Assembly: GCA_964369625.1 (NCBI GenBank)
Contig: CAYJFC010000004.1
Coordinates: forward strand, 1-56,359
Source of the DNA: CAKOSP01 sp964369625
Lineage (GTDB): Bacteria > Bacillota_I > Bacilli_A > RF39 > UBA660
Direction of reading: 5' to 3'
Length of the DNA: 56,359 nt
Positions within the stretch are counted from its first letter, which is position 1. Each line of letters begins with the position of its first letter. This document shows positions 43,592-52,973 of this stretch, in pieces. The notes under the pieces were generated by a model. The model was not told the DNA's origin. It worked only from the letters and a program-made list of their open reading frames with translations, and did no database searches. The position numbers and the translations under genes were made by a program.

Positions 43592-43592
43592 A

Positions 43593-44297
43593 TTAATTAT
43601 CCTCGTCTAAAAAATATTCACTAATCATATTTTTTTTGTATTCTTTAACAGTACCATAACAATATCCATCTTCATGTAAATGAAGTACTTTATCTGCATA
43701 TTTTATAGCAGCTTTTATATCATGAGATACTATAATGATAGTTATATTTTTTTCTTTATTTAGTTTTTTTATAAGTTCATAAAAATTTTTCATAGCTTTA
43801 GGATCTAAACCTGCAACAGGTTCATCCATAACTAATATTTTACTAGTAGAACTCATTGCTCTAGCTAGTAATACTCTTCTTTGTTGTCCTCCCGAAAGTT
43901 CTTTAAAACTCTTATTTTTTATATCACATAAATCAAGGTCATGTAATATTTTATTAGTAATTCCTTTATCTTTGCTAGAGTATTTTGGTAAGAATGTATT
44001 TGAATTTAATGTGCCGGATAAAACAATTTCATAAACAGATGCTGGAAAATTTTGCATTGATGTATTAAGTTGTGGTAAATATCCGATATCATTTTTTTTA
44101 ATTTTTTTGTCGTATTGTATATTTCCGGAAAGTGGTTTTATTAAGTTAATAATTCCTTTTATTAATGTACTTTTACCAACGCCATTTTCTCCAATAATAT
44201 ATATATATTCCCCCTCATTTATAGAAAGTGAAAGATTTTTGATGATTTTTTTATTACCGTATCCTAATTCAAGATTATTAAATTTAATATAACTCAT
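43593..44297 (-). CDS. znuC: Zinc/manganese ABC transporter ATP-binding protein
   Basis: A 234-residue ABC ATPase: Walker A GENGVGKST (about 37-45), signature LSGGQQRR, Walker B ILVMDEP, D-loop GLDP and switch histidine IIVSHD. Its start overlaps the znuA stop as TAATG, so the two are translationally coupled. It powers metal import through the ZnuB permease. Confidence 0.95.
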   Translation of the reverse strand: MSYIKFNNLELGYGNKKIIKNLSLSINEGEYIYIIGENGVGKSTLIKGIINLIKPLSGNIQYDKKIKKNDIGYLPQLNTSMQNFPASVYEIVLSGTLNSNTFLPKYSSKDKGITNKILHDLDLCDIKNKSFKELSGGQQRRVLLARAMSSTSKILVMDEPVAGLDPKAMKNFYELIKKLNKEKNITIIIVSHDIKAAIKYADKVLHLHEDGYCYGTVKEYKKNMISEYFLDEDN

Positions 44298-45328
44298 TAA
44301 TTTAACGCTTTCTTTAAATTAGTATAATTATTTAACATAAAATCATAATACGTTAAACCATTTTCAAAATCTTCTATAGTTAAATTGTGAGCAGAGTGAA
44401 GCTCTAGTTTTTCAGTATTAGTTTCTTCTACAATTGCATCGGCTACTATTTCACTAGATAATTCTACATGAAACACAACCGGTATGTTATTTGTATTTAC
44501 TTTATCTATTAAAAAAGCAATAGTTTGTGCACTTGCATCACTTGCAGATGAGCATCCAGAAAAAGCAGCACTTATTGTTAAATCATAATCAGTTGCAAAA
44601 TATGTAAATGGGAATTTATCACCAACTACAATTTCTTTTCTAACAGAATTTTCTATCATATCTTCCATATCATGATCTAATTGATCTAATTTTTCGATAT
44701 ATTCATTACTATTTTTTTCATAAATATCTTCACTATCTGGATTAACCTCAATTAATACTTCAGTTAGTTCTTCAATTAAAATAATTGAATTTTGAATTGA
44801 TGTCCAGATATGCTCATCGTACATAGATATTTCTTCATAACTAAGTGAACTATTGTCAGCATGAACATGATTGTGATTTTCATGTCCTTCATCCTCATGA
44901 TCGTGCTCTTCATGCTCTTCGTGTTCATGTTCCTCGTGTTCCTCATGATCATGATCGTGTTCCATACCTTCTACAATCATTTCAGTTTCAAGCTCAACAT
45001 AGTCCATAAGTCTTATTACTTTAATTTCACTTGTATCAATACTTTCAAGTATTGTGTTGACCCAATTTTCAGAACCTACATAAATAAAGATATCACTATT
45101 TTCAATATTAGCTATATCTTGTGGAGTAGGGTCAAAAGAATGAAAATCAGTCCCCGGTTTTAATAATAGTTCTATATTTTCTTCGCTCCCAGTAATATTT
45201 CTGACAAAATCATATCCTGGAAATGTTGTGCTGATAATACTTAGCTCTGAGTCGTTTTTATTAGAGCAACCACTTATTGCAAGAGTGCTACATAATAATA
45301 TAAATATTCCTAATTTTTTTAATAACAT
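44297..45328 (-). CDS. znuA: Zinc-binding lipoprotein of the ABC transporter (ZnuA-like)
   Basis: A 343-residue cluster A-1 solute-binding protein. The signal peptide ends in a lipobox, AISGC, giving an N-terminal lipid anchor. STTFPGYDFVRNI opens the first lobe, and metal ligands are likely His in DFHSFDPTPQD, His in YDEHIWTS and His/Glu in the second lobe (VVFHVELSSE). A long loop at about residues 122-155 is almost entirely His, Glu and Asp, the classic flexible zinc-scavenging loop, which favours zinc over manganese. The start overlaps the zur stop by 10 bases. Confidence 0.93.
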   Translation of the reverse strand: MLLKKLGIFILLCSTLAISGCSNKNDSELSIISTTFPGYDFVRNITGSEENIELLLKPGTDFHSFDPTPQDIANIENSDIFIYVGSENWVNTILESIDTSEIKVIRLMDYVELETEMIVEGMEHDHDHEEHEEHEHEEHEEHDHEDEGHENHNHVHADNSSLSYEEISMYDEHIWTSIQNSIILIEELTEVLIEVNPDSEDIYEKNSNEYIEKLDQLDHDMEDMIENSVRKEIVVGDKFPFTYFATDYDLTISAAFSGCSSASDASAQTIAFLIDKVNTNNIPVVFHVELSSEIVADAIVEETNTEKLELHSAHNLTIEDFENGLTYYDFMLNNYTNLKKALN

Positions 45329-45711
45329 TTTTTACACCTTCCTTTTAAAAATATTTCCTTAGAGTTCAATTTGAAATTATGATTATTAATTAAGTGTTTT
45401 TCAAGTTCGTTAAAATAATTGCAGTCAACATGTAATATATCACCACATTTTGTACAAATAAGATGATAGTGAAGGTCACTATGGCACGGGAAATATCCGT
45501 ATTTTTTACCGAAATCACCATGGAAAATAATTATTGTGTTGTTTTGCACTAAATTATCTAAAAATCTATATATTGTAGTCAAACCAATATTAATTTCATT
45601 ATTATTAAGCTTATCTACAATTTCTTTAGCAAAAAACAAATTACCTTCGTTTTTTTTGAAAAAATTTAATATTAAATCTTTTTGTTTAGTATTATAATTT
45701 AATCTACTCAT
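45319..45711 (-). CDS. zur: Fur-family metal regulator, probably Zur
   Basis: A 130-residue Fur-type repressor. The N-terminal winged helix has IGLTTIYRFLDNLV as recognition helix. The dimerisation domain has the metal residues HSDLHYHLICTKCG and a second C-x-x-C pair at the end (CKKCY), which together form the structural zinc site. It is the first gene of the zinc-uptake operon, and a perfect 6-3-6 palindrome overlaps its own promoter, so zinc-dependent autoregulation is likely. PerR or Mur function is less likely given the context. Confidence 0.88.
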   Translation of the reverse strand: MSRLNYNTKQKDLILNFFKKNEGNLFFAKEIVDKLNNNEINIGLTTIYRFLDNLVQNNTIIIFHGDFGKKYGYFPCHSDLHYHLICTKCGDILHVDCNYFNELEKHLINNHNFKLNSKEIFLKGRCKKCY

Positions 45712-45724
45712 AAAACCTCCAAAT

Positions 45725-45739
45725 TGAAAACCATTTTCA
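45725..45739. promoter_or_regulatory. Palindromic operator of the zur-znu operon
   Basis: TGAAAA, CCA, TTTTCA: a perfect 6-3-6 palindrome touching the -10 box and covering the expected start of transcription, positioned to block it. Confidence 0.6.
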
Positions 45740-45767
45740 TTTTAACTCTATAATTATATATTGTCAA
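45739..45767 (-). promoter_or_regulatory. Promoter of the zur-znuACB operon
   Basis: On the minus strand TTGACA (45762-45767), a 17-bp spacer and TAAAAT (45739-45744). Confidence 0.75.
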
Positions 45768-45839
45768 TATTATCTATTTTACTTGTATTTATTCAAATCA
45801 TATGTTACTATAATGCTACAAAAAGGGGTGTTTTTCTTG

Positions 45840-47450
45840 ATGATAACAAATAAAGAAATATTAAAAAGAAAAGAAAATTTAAATAATAAGATAAAAAAAA
45901 GTTTGATATTAAAAAAAACGTTAAATGAAGATCCTAAAAAATTTATAAATCCACTAGGAATTAAAATTAGAAAAAAAATAAGACCGGCCTTAAATGCAGT
46001 TATAAAATCAAAAAATCCATATGATTTTTACTTTGTAAAAAAAGCAAATGTACCTACTGATAAACCCGTTATTTTTACACCAACGCATGGATTTGTTGAT
46101 GATATAGTAAATTCTTTACTTGCTGCAGAAGAATCAGCATATATATTATGTGGTAATCTATATTCATTATTTATGGGAGGTAATGGCTTATCTCATTATG
46201 CACTTGGAGTAGTTCCACTTGATCGTGATAAGCAAAAAAGTAGAGATACAATTAATCCAAAATGCACATATGTTCTTGATAATAATGGTAAAATGTTTGA
46301 ATTTGCTGAGGGGGTTTGGGATATATCTGATAATGCACTGGCTAACGATTTATTTCCTGGTTTTTATAAACAAGCTCTAATGTCAAATGCATACACTATG
46401 CCAATAATAACATCAGTTCAAGAAAACAAATGCCCAGCAATAAGAGGTGAAGCAATTGACTATACAGTTCGAACAAAAAAAATACTAAGAAAATTAATAT
46501 TAGGTGAAGATTTAACTATGCCAATAGAAATGAAACAAAGTGAATTGAAAAATGATGCACTTAAATATTTTGAAAACGTTGATTTTAGTAATGTAGATAC
46601 TTATATAGATGATTTAGTAAAAAAAATAATAAAATATTTTAAAAATGAAAAATTATATACTACATTAATAAAGGGTGTAGAAAGCAAAAAATATAAAGAA
46701 ACTGCACCTTTAAAAGAATTAGCCAAATTAAAAAAATTAATAGATTATTTAGTTTATAATAATTGTATGCATCATCGTAATATACTAGCTTTAGGTAAAT
46801 TAGAGTTATATAAAGAACATAAAAAAAATATTAAAGGTGGAACATATTATACATATAATAATCCACTTGATAAAAAAGAAAATATCGATATTTTAAGAAA
46901 ATTCATAGGTAATTTAAGTGAATTAGATAATTTATCAAATATGAAAACTAATAACTTAATTAACTTATTTCCTAAAAATATAATAGATAATGATGTATTT
47001 GATTTAATAGAAATGATAATAAATATGTCTAAATTATACTCCAAAAATAAAGTAATAGATATTTTAAATTATATAATAAATATTAATTATGATTATTATG
47101 AAACAGAAAATAATCATAGATATCAAACGTTAAATAATACTGAAAAAAAATTACATACTTTATTAAATAGAGTACTTCTTAAGGATTTAAGAAGTAAGTG
47201 GGAAGAAGAATTAAAAAGATTAAAAACACAATCTGAAGTATACTATGAAGAAGATGAATTTTATTATTCTTATCAAAATCCATATATTACTAGCATAGAT
47301 GAAGCTTTTGATTTTCTAATGCCTGAGTATTTAAAAAATAAGGATTATATAAGAAGCAATAATAATATAGATATACCTAAATATTTGTATGAGCAAAACA
47401 AATTTAAAGTAAGAGTTAAAGTTGATAATGATTTTCCAAAAATTAGATAA
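45840..47450 (+). CDS. Acyltransferase-like protein (PlsC-type) with long C-terminal extension
   Basis: I start at ATG 45840, behind AAAAGGGGTG (45821-45830), giving 536 residues; the upstream frame runs into the promoter region. Residues about 65-215 look like a lysophospholipid acyltransferase: THGFVDD supplies the H-x4-D motif, a GGNGLSHYALGVVPLDR segment follows, and FAEGVW takes the place of the FPEGTR motif. The remaining 300 residues are Lys/Asn-rich and helical, with a coiled-coil look and no known domain. Phospholipid or glycolipid synthesis is likely for the first half; the second half is unexplained. Confidence 0.65.
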   Translation: MITNKEILKRKENLNNKIKKSLILKKTLNEDPKKFINPLGIKIRKKIRPALNAVIKSKNPYDFYFVKKANVPTDKPVIFTPTHGFVDDIVNSLLAAEESAYILCGNLYSLFMGGNGLSHYALGVVPLDRDKQKSRDTINPKCTYVLDNNGKMFEFAEGVWDISDNALANDLFPGFYKQALMSNAYTMPIITSVQENKCPAIRGEAIDYTVRTKKILRKLILGEDLTMPIEMKQSELKNDALKYFENVDFSNVDTYIDDLVKKIIKYFKNEKLYTTLIKGVESKKYKETAPLKELAKLKKLIDYLVYNNCMHHRNILALGKLELYKEHKKNIKGGTYYTYNNPLDKKENIDILRKFIGNLSELDNLSNMKTNNLINLFPKNIIDNDVFDLIEMIINMSKLYSKNKVIDILNYIININYDYYETENNHRYQTLNNTEKKLHTLLNRVLLKDLRSKWEEELKRLKTQSEVYYEEDEFYYSYQNPYITSIDEAFDFLMPEYLKNKDYIRSNNNIDIPKYLYEQNKFKVRVKVDNDFPKIR

Positions 47451-47466
47451 AAATCTAATTTTTTTT
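47439..47466 (+). terminator. Terminator of the acyltransferase-like gene
   Basis: AATTAGAT, loop AAAA, ATCTAATT and eight T. It includes the end of the coding region. Confidence 0.8.
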
Positions 47467-47518
47467 ATTGTTAAAAAAATATTTTTTGATATAATTAGAA
47501 TAGAGTAGGTGATTATTT

Positions 47519-49342
47519 ATGGCGGTTTATTTACTACCTATATGTTCTGTATTTTTTTCAAGTTTACTACTAATAATATATTTTTTAAAAAAGAGAGTTG
47601 ATTTACTTGAAAATAAGATTTTTTCCTATATGTTAATAATATCATTTGTTGATAGTATTTTGGTTTCTATGCTTCAAACAATTGGAATAAGATTTTTTAC
47701 TGCTGAAATGGTTGAAATAGTAAATAAAATTGATTTTAGTTTAATTATAATTTACCCAGCACTTATGTTTATGTATATTTATTTAATTACAGCAGATAAT
47801 TTGAATAAAAATAAAATCAAAAAAGTATTTGTGATCGTAAGCATAGTAACAGGTATTATGATTTTATTATGTAATTTAAATAATATTGAAGTATTAACAT
47901 CAGAATCAGGAAATTTGTCAATAAGCGGTTTTAGTGCTTATTTTGTATATATATCAGCAGCATTATATTTACTTGCATCATTTATACTAGTATTAATTAA
48001 TTATAAAAAAATTAATAAAAGACATTTTCCTCTGTTTTCATATATAGTGCTGGCAGTAGGTATTTTAGTTTTATATGCTGTTAATCCATATATAATTGTA
48101 ATATCAATAGTATTAACTTTTATAAATTATATAATGTTTTTTACTATTGAAAATCCTGATTTAAAATTAATTAGTCAACTTAATTTGGCAGTAAGTGCTG
48201 CTAATAAAGCAAACGAGGCAAAATCTGATTTTTTATCAAGTATGAGTCATGAAATTAGAACACCCTTAAATGCAATAGTTGGTCTTACGCAAGATATGAT
48301 GAGAAATGACAAATTACATCCAGAATTAGCTGAAGATGCAAATGATATTGTTAATGCATCAAAAATGCTTGTTGAAATAGTTGGAAATATTATGGATATT
48401 TCTAAAATTGAGAGTAAAAAAATAGAAATAAATAATACCAAATATAATATTAGGGATATATTTAATGATATAGTTAATATGAATGAATATAGATTATATC
48501 AAAAAGATATTAATGTTAAAATAGATATTGCTAGTGATATTCCATACGAATTATTTGGAGATAAACAACATATGAAACAAATTATGAGTAATTTAATATC
48601 AAATGCTTATAAATATACTACAAAAGGATATGTGAAAATAAATTTAAAGTGTATAAATAAAAATAATAATTCACTCATAATTTTTAGTGTAGAAGATAGT
48701 GGTAAAGGTATAAAAAAAGAGCATGTAGATAAATTATTTACTAAATTTGAAAGATTAGGTGCAGAAAAAAATACTACTATTGAAGGAACAGGACTTGGTC
48801 TTGCGATAACTAAAGAATTAGTTGCCTTGTTAGATGGGAAAATTAACGTGCAATCTAACTTTGGATACGGATCGCTTTTTGTAATTCAAATACCTCAAAA
48901 AATAAGTAAATTAGTTAAACCTATTAACGAAAAAATAAAAAAGGAAACTAAAGTAATAGATATATCAGGCTCATCAGTATTGGTAGTAGATGATAATGAA
49001 CTTAATATAAAAGTAGCGCTAAGAGCATTAAATGATTCTAAACTGAAAATAGATACAGCATCATCAGGTGAAGAATGTATTAATAAGGTAAAGAAAAATA
49101 AATATGATCTTATTTTACTAGATATAATGATGCCTGATATGGATGGTGTAGAAACATTAAATAAATTAAAAAAGATAAATAAATTTAATACTTCAGTAGT
49201 AGCTCTAACAGCAGATGCTTTAGCAGATTCTAAGAAAAAATATTTATCTAAAGGATTTAATGGTTATTTACCCAAACCATTCACAAGAGAGCAAATTCAA
49301 GAGGTTATGCAAAAGTTATTAGGTGATAAAAATAATTCTTGA
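47519..49342 (+). CDS. Membrane hybrid sensor histidine kinase
   Basis: A 607-residue protein. About 210 N-terminal residues form six or seven membrane helices. Then a HisKA domain with SMSHEIRTPLN (phosphorylated His244), an ATP-binding domain with SNLISNAYKYT, EDSGKGI and GTGLGLAI, and a C-terminal receiver domain with DD (491-492), phosphorylated Asp535 in LLDIMMPDMDG, and YLPKPF. No separate response regulator or output gene lies nearby, so the signal probably passes to a partner elsewhere. The ligand is unknown; the membrane domain may be the sensor. Confidence 0.93.
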   Translation: MAVYLLPICSVFFSSLLLIIYFLKKRVDLLENKIFSYMLIISFVDSILVSMLQTIGIRFFTAEMVEIVNKIDFSLIIIYPALMFMYIYLITADNLNKNKIKKVFVIVSIVTGIMILLCNLNNIEVLTSESGNLSISGFSAYFVYISAALYLLASFILVLINYKKINKRHFPLFSYIVLAVGILVLYAVNPYIIVISIVLTFINYIMFFTIENPDLKLISQLNLAVSAANKANEAKSDFLSSMSHEIRTPLNAIVGLTQDMMRNDKLHPELAEDANDIVNASKMLVEIVGNIMDISKIESKKIEINNTKYNIRDIFNDIVNMNEYRLYQKDINVKIDIASDIPYELFGDKQHMKQIMSNLISNAYKYTTKGYVKINLKCINKNNNSLIIFSVEDSGKGIKKEHVDKLFTKFERLGAEKNTTIEGTGLGLAITKELVALLDGKINVQSNFGYGSLFVIQIPQKISKLVKPINEKIKKETKVIDISGSSVLVVDDNELNIKVALRALNDSKLKIDTASSGEECINKVKKNKYDLILLDIMMPDMDGVETLNKLKKINKFNTSVVALTADALADSKKKYLSKGFNGYLPKPFTREQIQEVMQKLLGDKNNS

Positions 49343-49384
49343 TTTTTAAAATAATAGTGTTACAATAATTTAAAGGAGAAAAAT

Positions 49385-50167
49385 ATGGGAAATATAAACA
49401 TTGAAGAGTTAAATTCGATAAAAAACAATGAAATAAATGAAGCAAACTGTTATAAAAAAGTAATATTAGAAGAGGTAGAAAAAGCAAATAATGTTCAAAA
49501 TGAATATGATACACCTAAACTAAATGAAGTAATGAAGAAATTGAAGATAATAATGGAAGAATATATGCATAATGAAAAATCAAATAAAAAGTACTTTAAC
49601 AAAAAAATAATAAAAGATGCAATATTAGGTCCTTTACTTATTGCTAATACGGTAATTATGGCGGTGATAACACTTACAACAAATATGCTTCCTTTAGCTA
49701 TAGTGCTAACGGCTCTTGGTTGTATTTCATTTACACTAGGTACTGCTTTTTCAATGGATTTAGTTGAAAGTATAACTACACTAAACAAAAACAAGAAAAA
49801 TCCTAATTTTTCTAAAATAGTAAGTGACATAATTGAAGAAGTATTAACTAAAAAACTAGAATTAGAAAAATCATCAACACATCAAGAAGAAGTTAAAGAA
49901 ATATCAAAAGAAAAAGAATATTTAACAAGTAAAAGAGAAGTTTTAGAAAAATATAATTACATAAGGAAGTTAAATACAGATGGGAAATATAACTTATTGT
50001 TATCTGAGTTAAAACAATTAATCAGTTTTCTTAATAATGACAGATGCTACAGTGAATCATTTAAAATTGAAGATAATTTACAAGTATATGAAAATATGGA
50101 ACAAGTTTTAATAAGTGAAAAATTTTATACAAGAGTAAGAACAAATAAAAACGAAAAAACTAAATAA
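49385..50167 (+). CDS. Unknown protein with two membrane helices and coiled coils
   Basis: A 260-residue protein from ATG 49385, behind AAAGGAG. A helical cytosolic segment (about 1-78) is followed by two adjacent membrane helices (about 79-98 and 101-121), then a long charged, coiled-coil-like tail (about 140-260). I know no family with certainty. It follows the sensor kinase on the same strand with 42 bases between, so joint transcription is possible. Confidence 0.5.
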   Translation: MGNINIEELNSIKNNEINEANCYKKVILEEVEKANNVQNEYDTPKLNEVMKKLKIIMEEYMHNEKSNKKYFNKKIIKDAILGPLLIANTVIMAVITLTTNMLPLAIVLTALGCISFTLGTAFSMDLVESITTLNKNKKNPNFSKIVSDIIEEVLTKKLELEKSSTHQEEVKEISKEKEYLTSKREVLEKYNYIRKLNTDGKYNLLLSELKQLISFLNNDRCYSESFKIEDNLQVYENMEQVLISEKFYTRVRTNKNEKTK

Positions 50168-50181
50168 TATTTAGTTTTTTT
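50154..50181 (+). terminator. Terminator after the two-helix protein gene
   Basis: AACTAAAT, loop AAT, ATTTAGTT, then T. The stem includes the stop region. Confidence 0.8.
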
Positions 50182-50213
50182 ATGATATAATAATAAAAAA
50201 GAAAGAGGTAATT

Positions 50214-51074
50214 ATGAGAGTAGCAGATGGCTGGGAAGATTATAAAATACTTGATACATCAAACGGTGAAAAATTAGAAAAATGGGGTAATGTTACACTT
50301 TTAAGACCATCTCCAGAAATAATTTGGAATAAAGGAGAACTAATTAAAATATATAATAGTCAAATAGATGCTGTGTATAATAGAAGTAATAAAGGTGGAG
50401 GCTCTTGGGAAAACTTAAAAAGAGTACCGGAAAAGTGGATAATAAATTATAAAAATTTGAAGTTTAACTTAAAACAAATGGGTTTTAAACACACAGGGTT
50501 ATTTCCAGAACAGGCAGTAAACTGGGATTTTATTATAAATAAAATCAAGGAGAGTAAAAAAGAAGTTAAAGTGCTTAATTTATTTGGTTATACTGGAGGA
50601 GCAAGTATAGCTGCTTTATCTGCAGGAGCTAGTGTAGTACATGTGGATTCTTCTAAAGGAATGAATGAATGGTGTAAAGAAAATGTTATTTTAAATAATT
50701 TAGCAGATAAACCAATCAGATTTTTAACAGATGATGTTTTAAAATTTGTTAAAAGAGAAATAAGAAGAGGAAATAAGTATGATGGAATAGTTATGGATCC
50801 TCCAAGTTATGGAAAAGGTGCAAATGGAGAAATATGGACTTTTGAAAATAATATAAATGAGCTTATTTCTTTATGTTCTGAATTACTTAGTGATGATGCA
50901 ATATTTATGATTGTAAATAGTTATAGTGCAGGATATTCAGGTACTATAGTAGAAAATATTATGAAATTAAATGTTAAAAATAAAGGTAAGTTTTCATCAT
51001 CTGAAATAGGACTTAAAATAGAAAATAGCAATTTGATATTACCATGTGGTATAACAACAATTTGGGAAGTGTAG
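50214..51074 (+). CDS. Class I SAM-dependent methyltransferase, rRNA-type
   Basis: A 286-residue Rossmann methyltransferase. The SAM-binding motif I reads VLNLFGYTGGASIAALSAGA, motif II VVHVDSS, and the catalytic region VMDPPSYGKG. The DPPSYG form is shared with RlmI/RlmK-type 23S rRNA methyltransferases (Methyltrans_SAM). No PUA or THUMP domain is present, unlike RlmI and RlmL, so this is a compact version. The substrate is probably rRNA. The start follows AGAGGT. Confidence 0.82.
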   Translation: MRVADGWEDYKILDTSNGEKLEKWGNVTLLRPSPEIIWNKGELIKIYNSQIDAVYNRSNKGGGSWENLKRVPEKWIINYKNLKFNLKQMGFKHTGLFPEQAVNWDFIINKIKESKKEVKVLNLFGYTGGASIAALSAGASVVHVDSSKGMNEWCKENVILNNLADKPIRFLTDDVLKFVKREIRRGNKYDGIVMDPPSYGKGANGEIWTFENNINELISLCSELLSDDAIFMIVNSYSAGYSGTIVENIMKLNVKNKGKFSSSEIGLKIENSNLILPCGITTIWEV

Positions 51075-51080
51075 TAAATT

Positions 51081-51110
51081 AAAGAAAATAGTTGGTTATT
51101 TTCTTTTTTT
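51081..51110 (+). terminator. Terminator of the methyltransferase gene
   Basis: AAAGAAAATA, loop GTTGGT, TATTTTCTTT and more T. Its loop holds the -35 of the next promoter. Confidence 0.8.
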
Positions 51111-51120
51111 GTGTTATAAT
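51092..51120 (+). promoter_or_regulatory. Promoter of typA, nested in the terminator
   Basis: TTGGTT (51092-51097), a 17-bp spacer and TGtTATAAT (hexamer 51115-51120). Confidence 0.65.
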
Positions 51121-51152
51121 CAAAGGCGTATTTAAAAAAGAGGGAAAAGTAT

Positions 51153-52970
51153 ATGAAAATAAGAAATATTGCTATAATAGCGCACGTTGACCACGGTAAA
51201 ACTACACTAGTGGATCAATTACTAAAAAAAAGTAGTACATTTAGGGACAATGAAGTTGTTAATGAAAGAGCAATGGATTCAAATGATTTAGAACGTGAAA
51301 GAGGAATTACAATTTTAGCTAAAACAACAGCTATAAATTATAATGATACACGTATTAATATACTAGATACACCAGGACATGCTGATTTTGGTGGAGAAGT
51401 AGAACGTATTATGAACATGGTTGATGGTGTTCTTTTAGTTGTGGATGCATACGAAGGACCAATGCCTCAAACAAGATTTGTTCTAAAAAAAGCATTAGAA
51501 GCAGGTATTAAGCCAATTGTAGTTATCAATAAAGTTGATAAACCAACTGCAAGATTACAGCATGTTGAAGATGAAGTTTTAGAACTATTTATGGATTTAA
51601 ATGCAAGTGATGACCAACTTGATTTTAAAGTTGCATATGTATCTGCAATTAATGGTACATGTAGTTTAGATAGAGATGTAACAACGCAAAATGAAGATTA
51701 CAATCCATTATTTGACATGATTATAAACGAAGTTCCAGCTCCAGATGTAAATGTAGAAGGTGATCTTCAGTTTCAACCAGCGTTACTTGACTACAACGAT
51801 TTTGTTGGAAGAATAGGTATAGGTCGTGTTAAAACTGGAACAATTAAGTTAAATGAAATGGTTTCATGTGTTAGACTTGATGGAACTAAAAAAGAATTTA
51901 GAATTCAAAAATTATTTGGTTTCATGGGACTTAAAAGAGTAGAAATACAAGAAGCTAAAGCTGGGGATATAATTGGTGTTGCTGGTCTTATGGATATATC
52001 TGTTGGTGAAACAGTTTGTAAAGTAGGAAAAGAAAATCCACTTCCTGTTCTTAGAATAGATGAACCAACTTTAAAAATGACTTTTATGACTAATTCATCT
52101 CCATTTGTAGGTCGTGAAGGTAAATTTGTAACAGCAAGTAAAATAGAAGAAAGATTAAATAGAGAAACTCAAAAAGATGTATCTTTAAAAGTAGAAAAAT
52201 CAGGAAATGATTCATGGATTGTATCTGGTAGAGGAGAATTACACTTATCTATTTTAATAGAAAATATGAGACGTGAAGGATTTGAGCTTCAAGTATCTAA
52301 ACCAGAAGTAATTATTAGAGATATTGATGGCGTTAAAAGTGAGCCTTATGAAGACGTTCAAATTGAAGTAAGTGATGAAGCTATGGGTTCAGTAATTGAA
52401 AGTTTAGGAACACGTGGGGGTAATTTAGTAAGTATTAATAAAATAAATGATTTAAATCGTTTAACATATACAATACCATCAAGAGGTTTAATTGGATTTA
52501 ACACTGAATTTATGACAATGACTAAAGGTTATGGTATTTTAAATCATACATTTAGTGATTATATGCCACTTGCACAAGGTGTTAACGCAGAACGTAAGCT
52601 TGGAGTTCTTGTTTCAATGGAAAATGGTAAAGCAACTGCGTATGCTGCTAATGCATTAGAAGATCGCGGGGTATTATTTATAGAGCCTGGTACTGATGTA
52701 TATGAAGGTATGATTATAGGAGAATGTAACAAAGACAATGATTTAGCTGTAAATATTGTTAAAGGTAAACAGTTAACTAATACAAGAGCGGCTAGTGCTG
52801 ATAAAACTGTAGTTTTAAAAAGACCTAGACCAATATCGCTTGAATATGCTTTAGAGTTTATAAATTCTGATGAACTTTTAGAAGTTTCTCCAGAAAGTTT
52901 AAGATTACGTAAGAAAATATTAAATACAGACGAAAGAAAAAAATTCGATTCAAGAAATCGTAAAAATTAG
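51153..52970 (+). CDS. typA: Ribosome-associated GTPase TypA/BipA
   Basis: A 605-residue translational GTPase needed for ribosome assembly and stress growth. The G domain has IIAHVDHGKTTLVDQLL, LERERGITI, DTPGHADF and NKVDKP. The later TMTKGYGILNHTF and the C-terminal region with VLKRPRPISLEYALEF are characteristic of TypA rather than LepA or EF-G. The ribosome site GAGGGA precedes the ATG. A small unknown gene follows three bases after the stop. Confidence 0.97.
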   Translation: MKIRNIAIIAHVDHGKTTLVDQLLKKSSTFRDNEVVNERAMDSNDLERERGITILAKTTAINYNDTRINILDTPGHADFGGEVERIMNMVDGVLLVVDAYEGPMPQTRFVLKKALEAGIKPIVVINKVDKPTARLQHVEDEVLELFMDLNASDDQLDFKVAYVSAINGTCSLDRDVTTQNEDYNPLFDMIINEVPAPDVNVEGDLQFQPALLDYNDFVGRIGIGRVKTGTIKLNEMVSCVRLDGTKKEFRIQKLFGFMGLKRVEIQEAKAGDIIGVAGLMDISVGETVCKVGKENPLPVLRIDEPTLKMTFMTNSSPFVGREGKFVTASKIEERLNRETQKDVSLKVEKSGNDSWIVSGRGELHLSILIENMRREGFELQVSKPEVIIRDIDGVKSEPYEDVQIEVSDEAMGSVIESLGTRGGNLVSINKINDLNRLTYTIPSRGLIGFNTEFMTMTKGYGILNHTFSDYMPLAQGVNAERKLGVLVSMENGKATAYAANALEDRGVLFIEPGTDVYEGMIIGECNKDNDLAVNIVKGKQLTNTRAASADKTVVLKRPRPISLEYALEFINSDELLEVSPESLRLRKKILNTDERKKFDSRNRKN

Positions 52971-52973
52971 TAT

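Noticed and set aside
44860..44970. Repetitive CAT/TTC/CTC-rich DNA that looks like a short tandem repeat or CRISPR
   Set aside because: The repetition follows from the His/Glu/Asp codons of the znuA loop. There are no regular spacers, and no cas genes are seen anywhere.
44861..45163. A 100-residue Met/Ile/Phe-rich frame on the plus strand
   Set aside because: It is the antisense image of the histidine-rich coding stretch of znuA, with no ribosome site. The same reasoning removes the other long antisense frames, for example 5115-5471, 13043-13339, 31065-31421 and 33141-33392.
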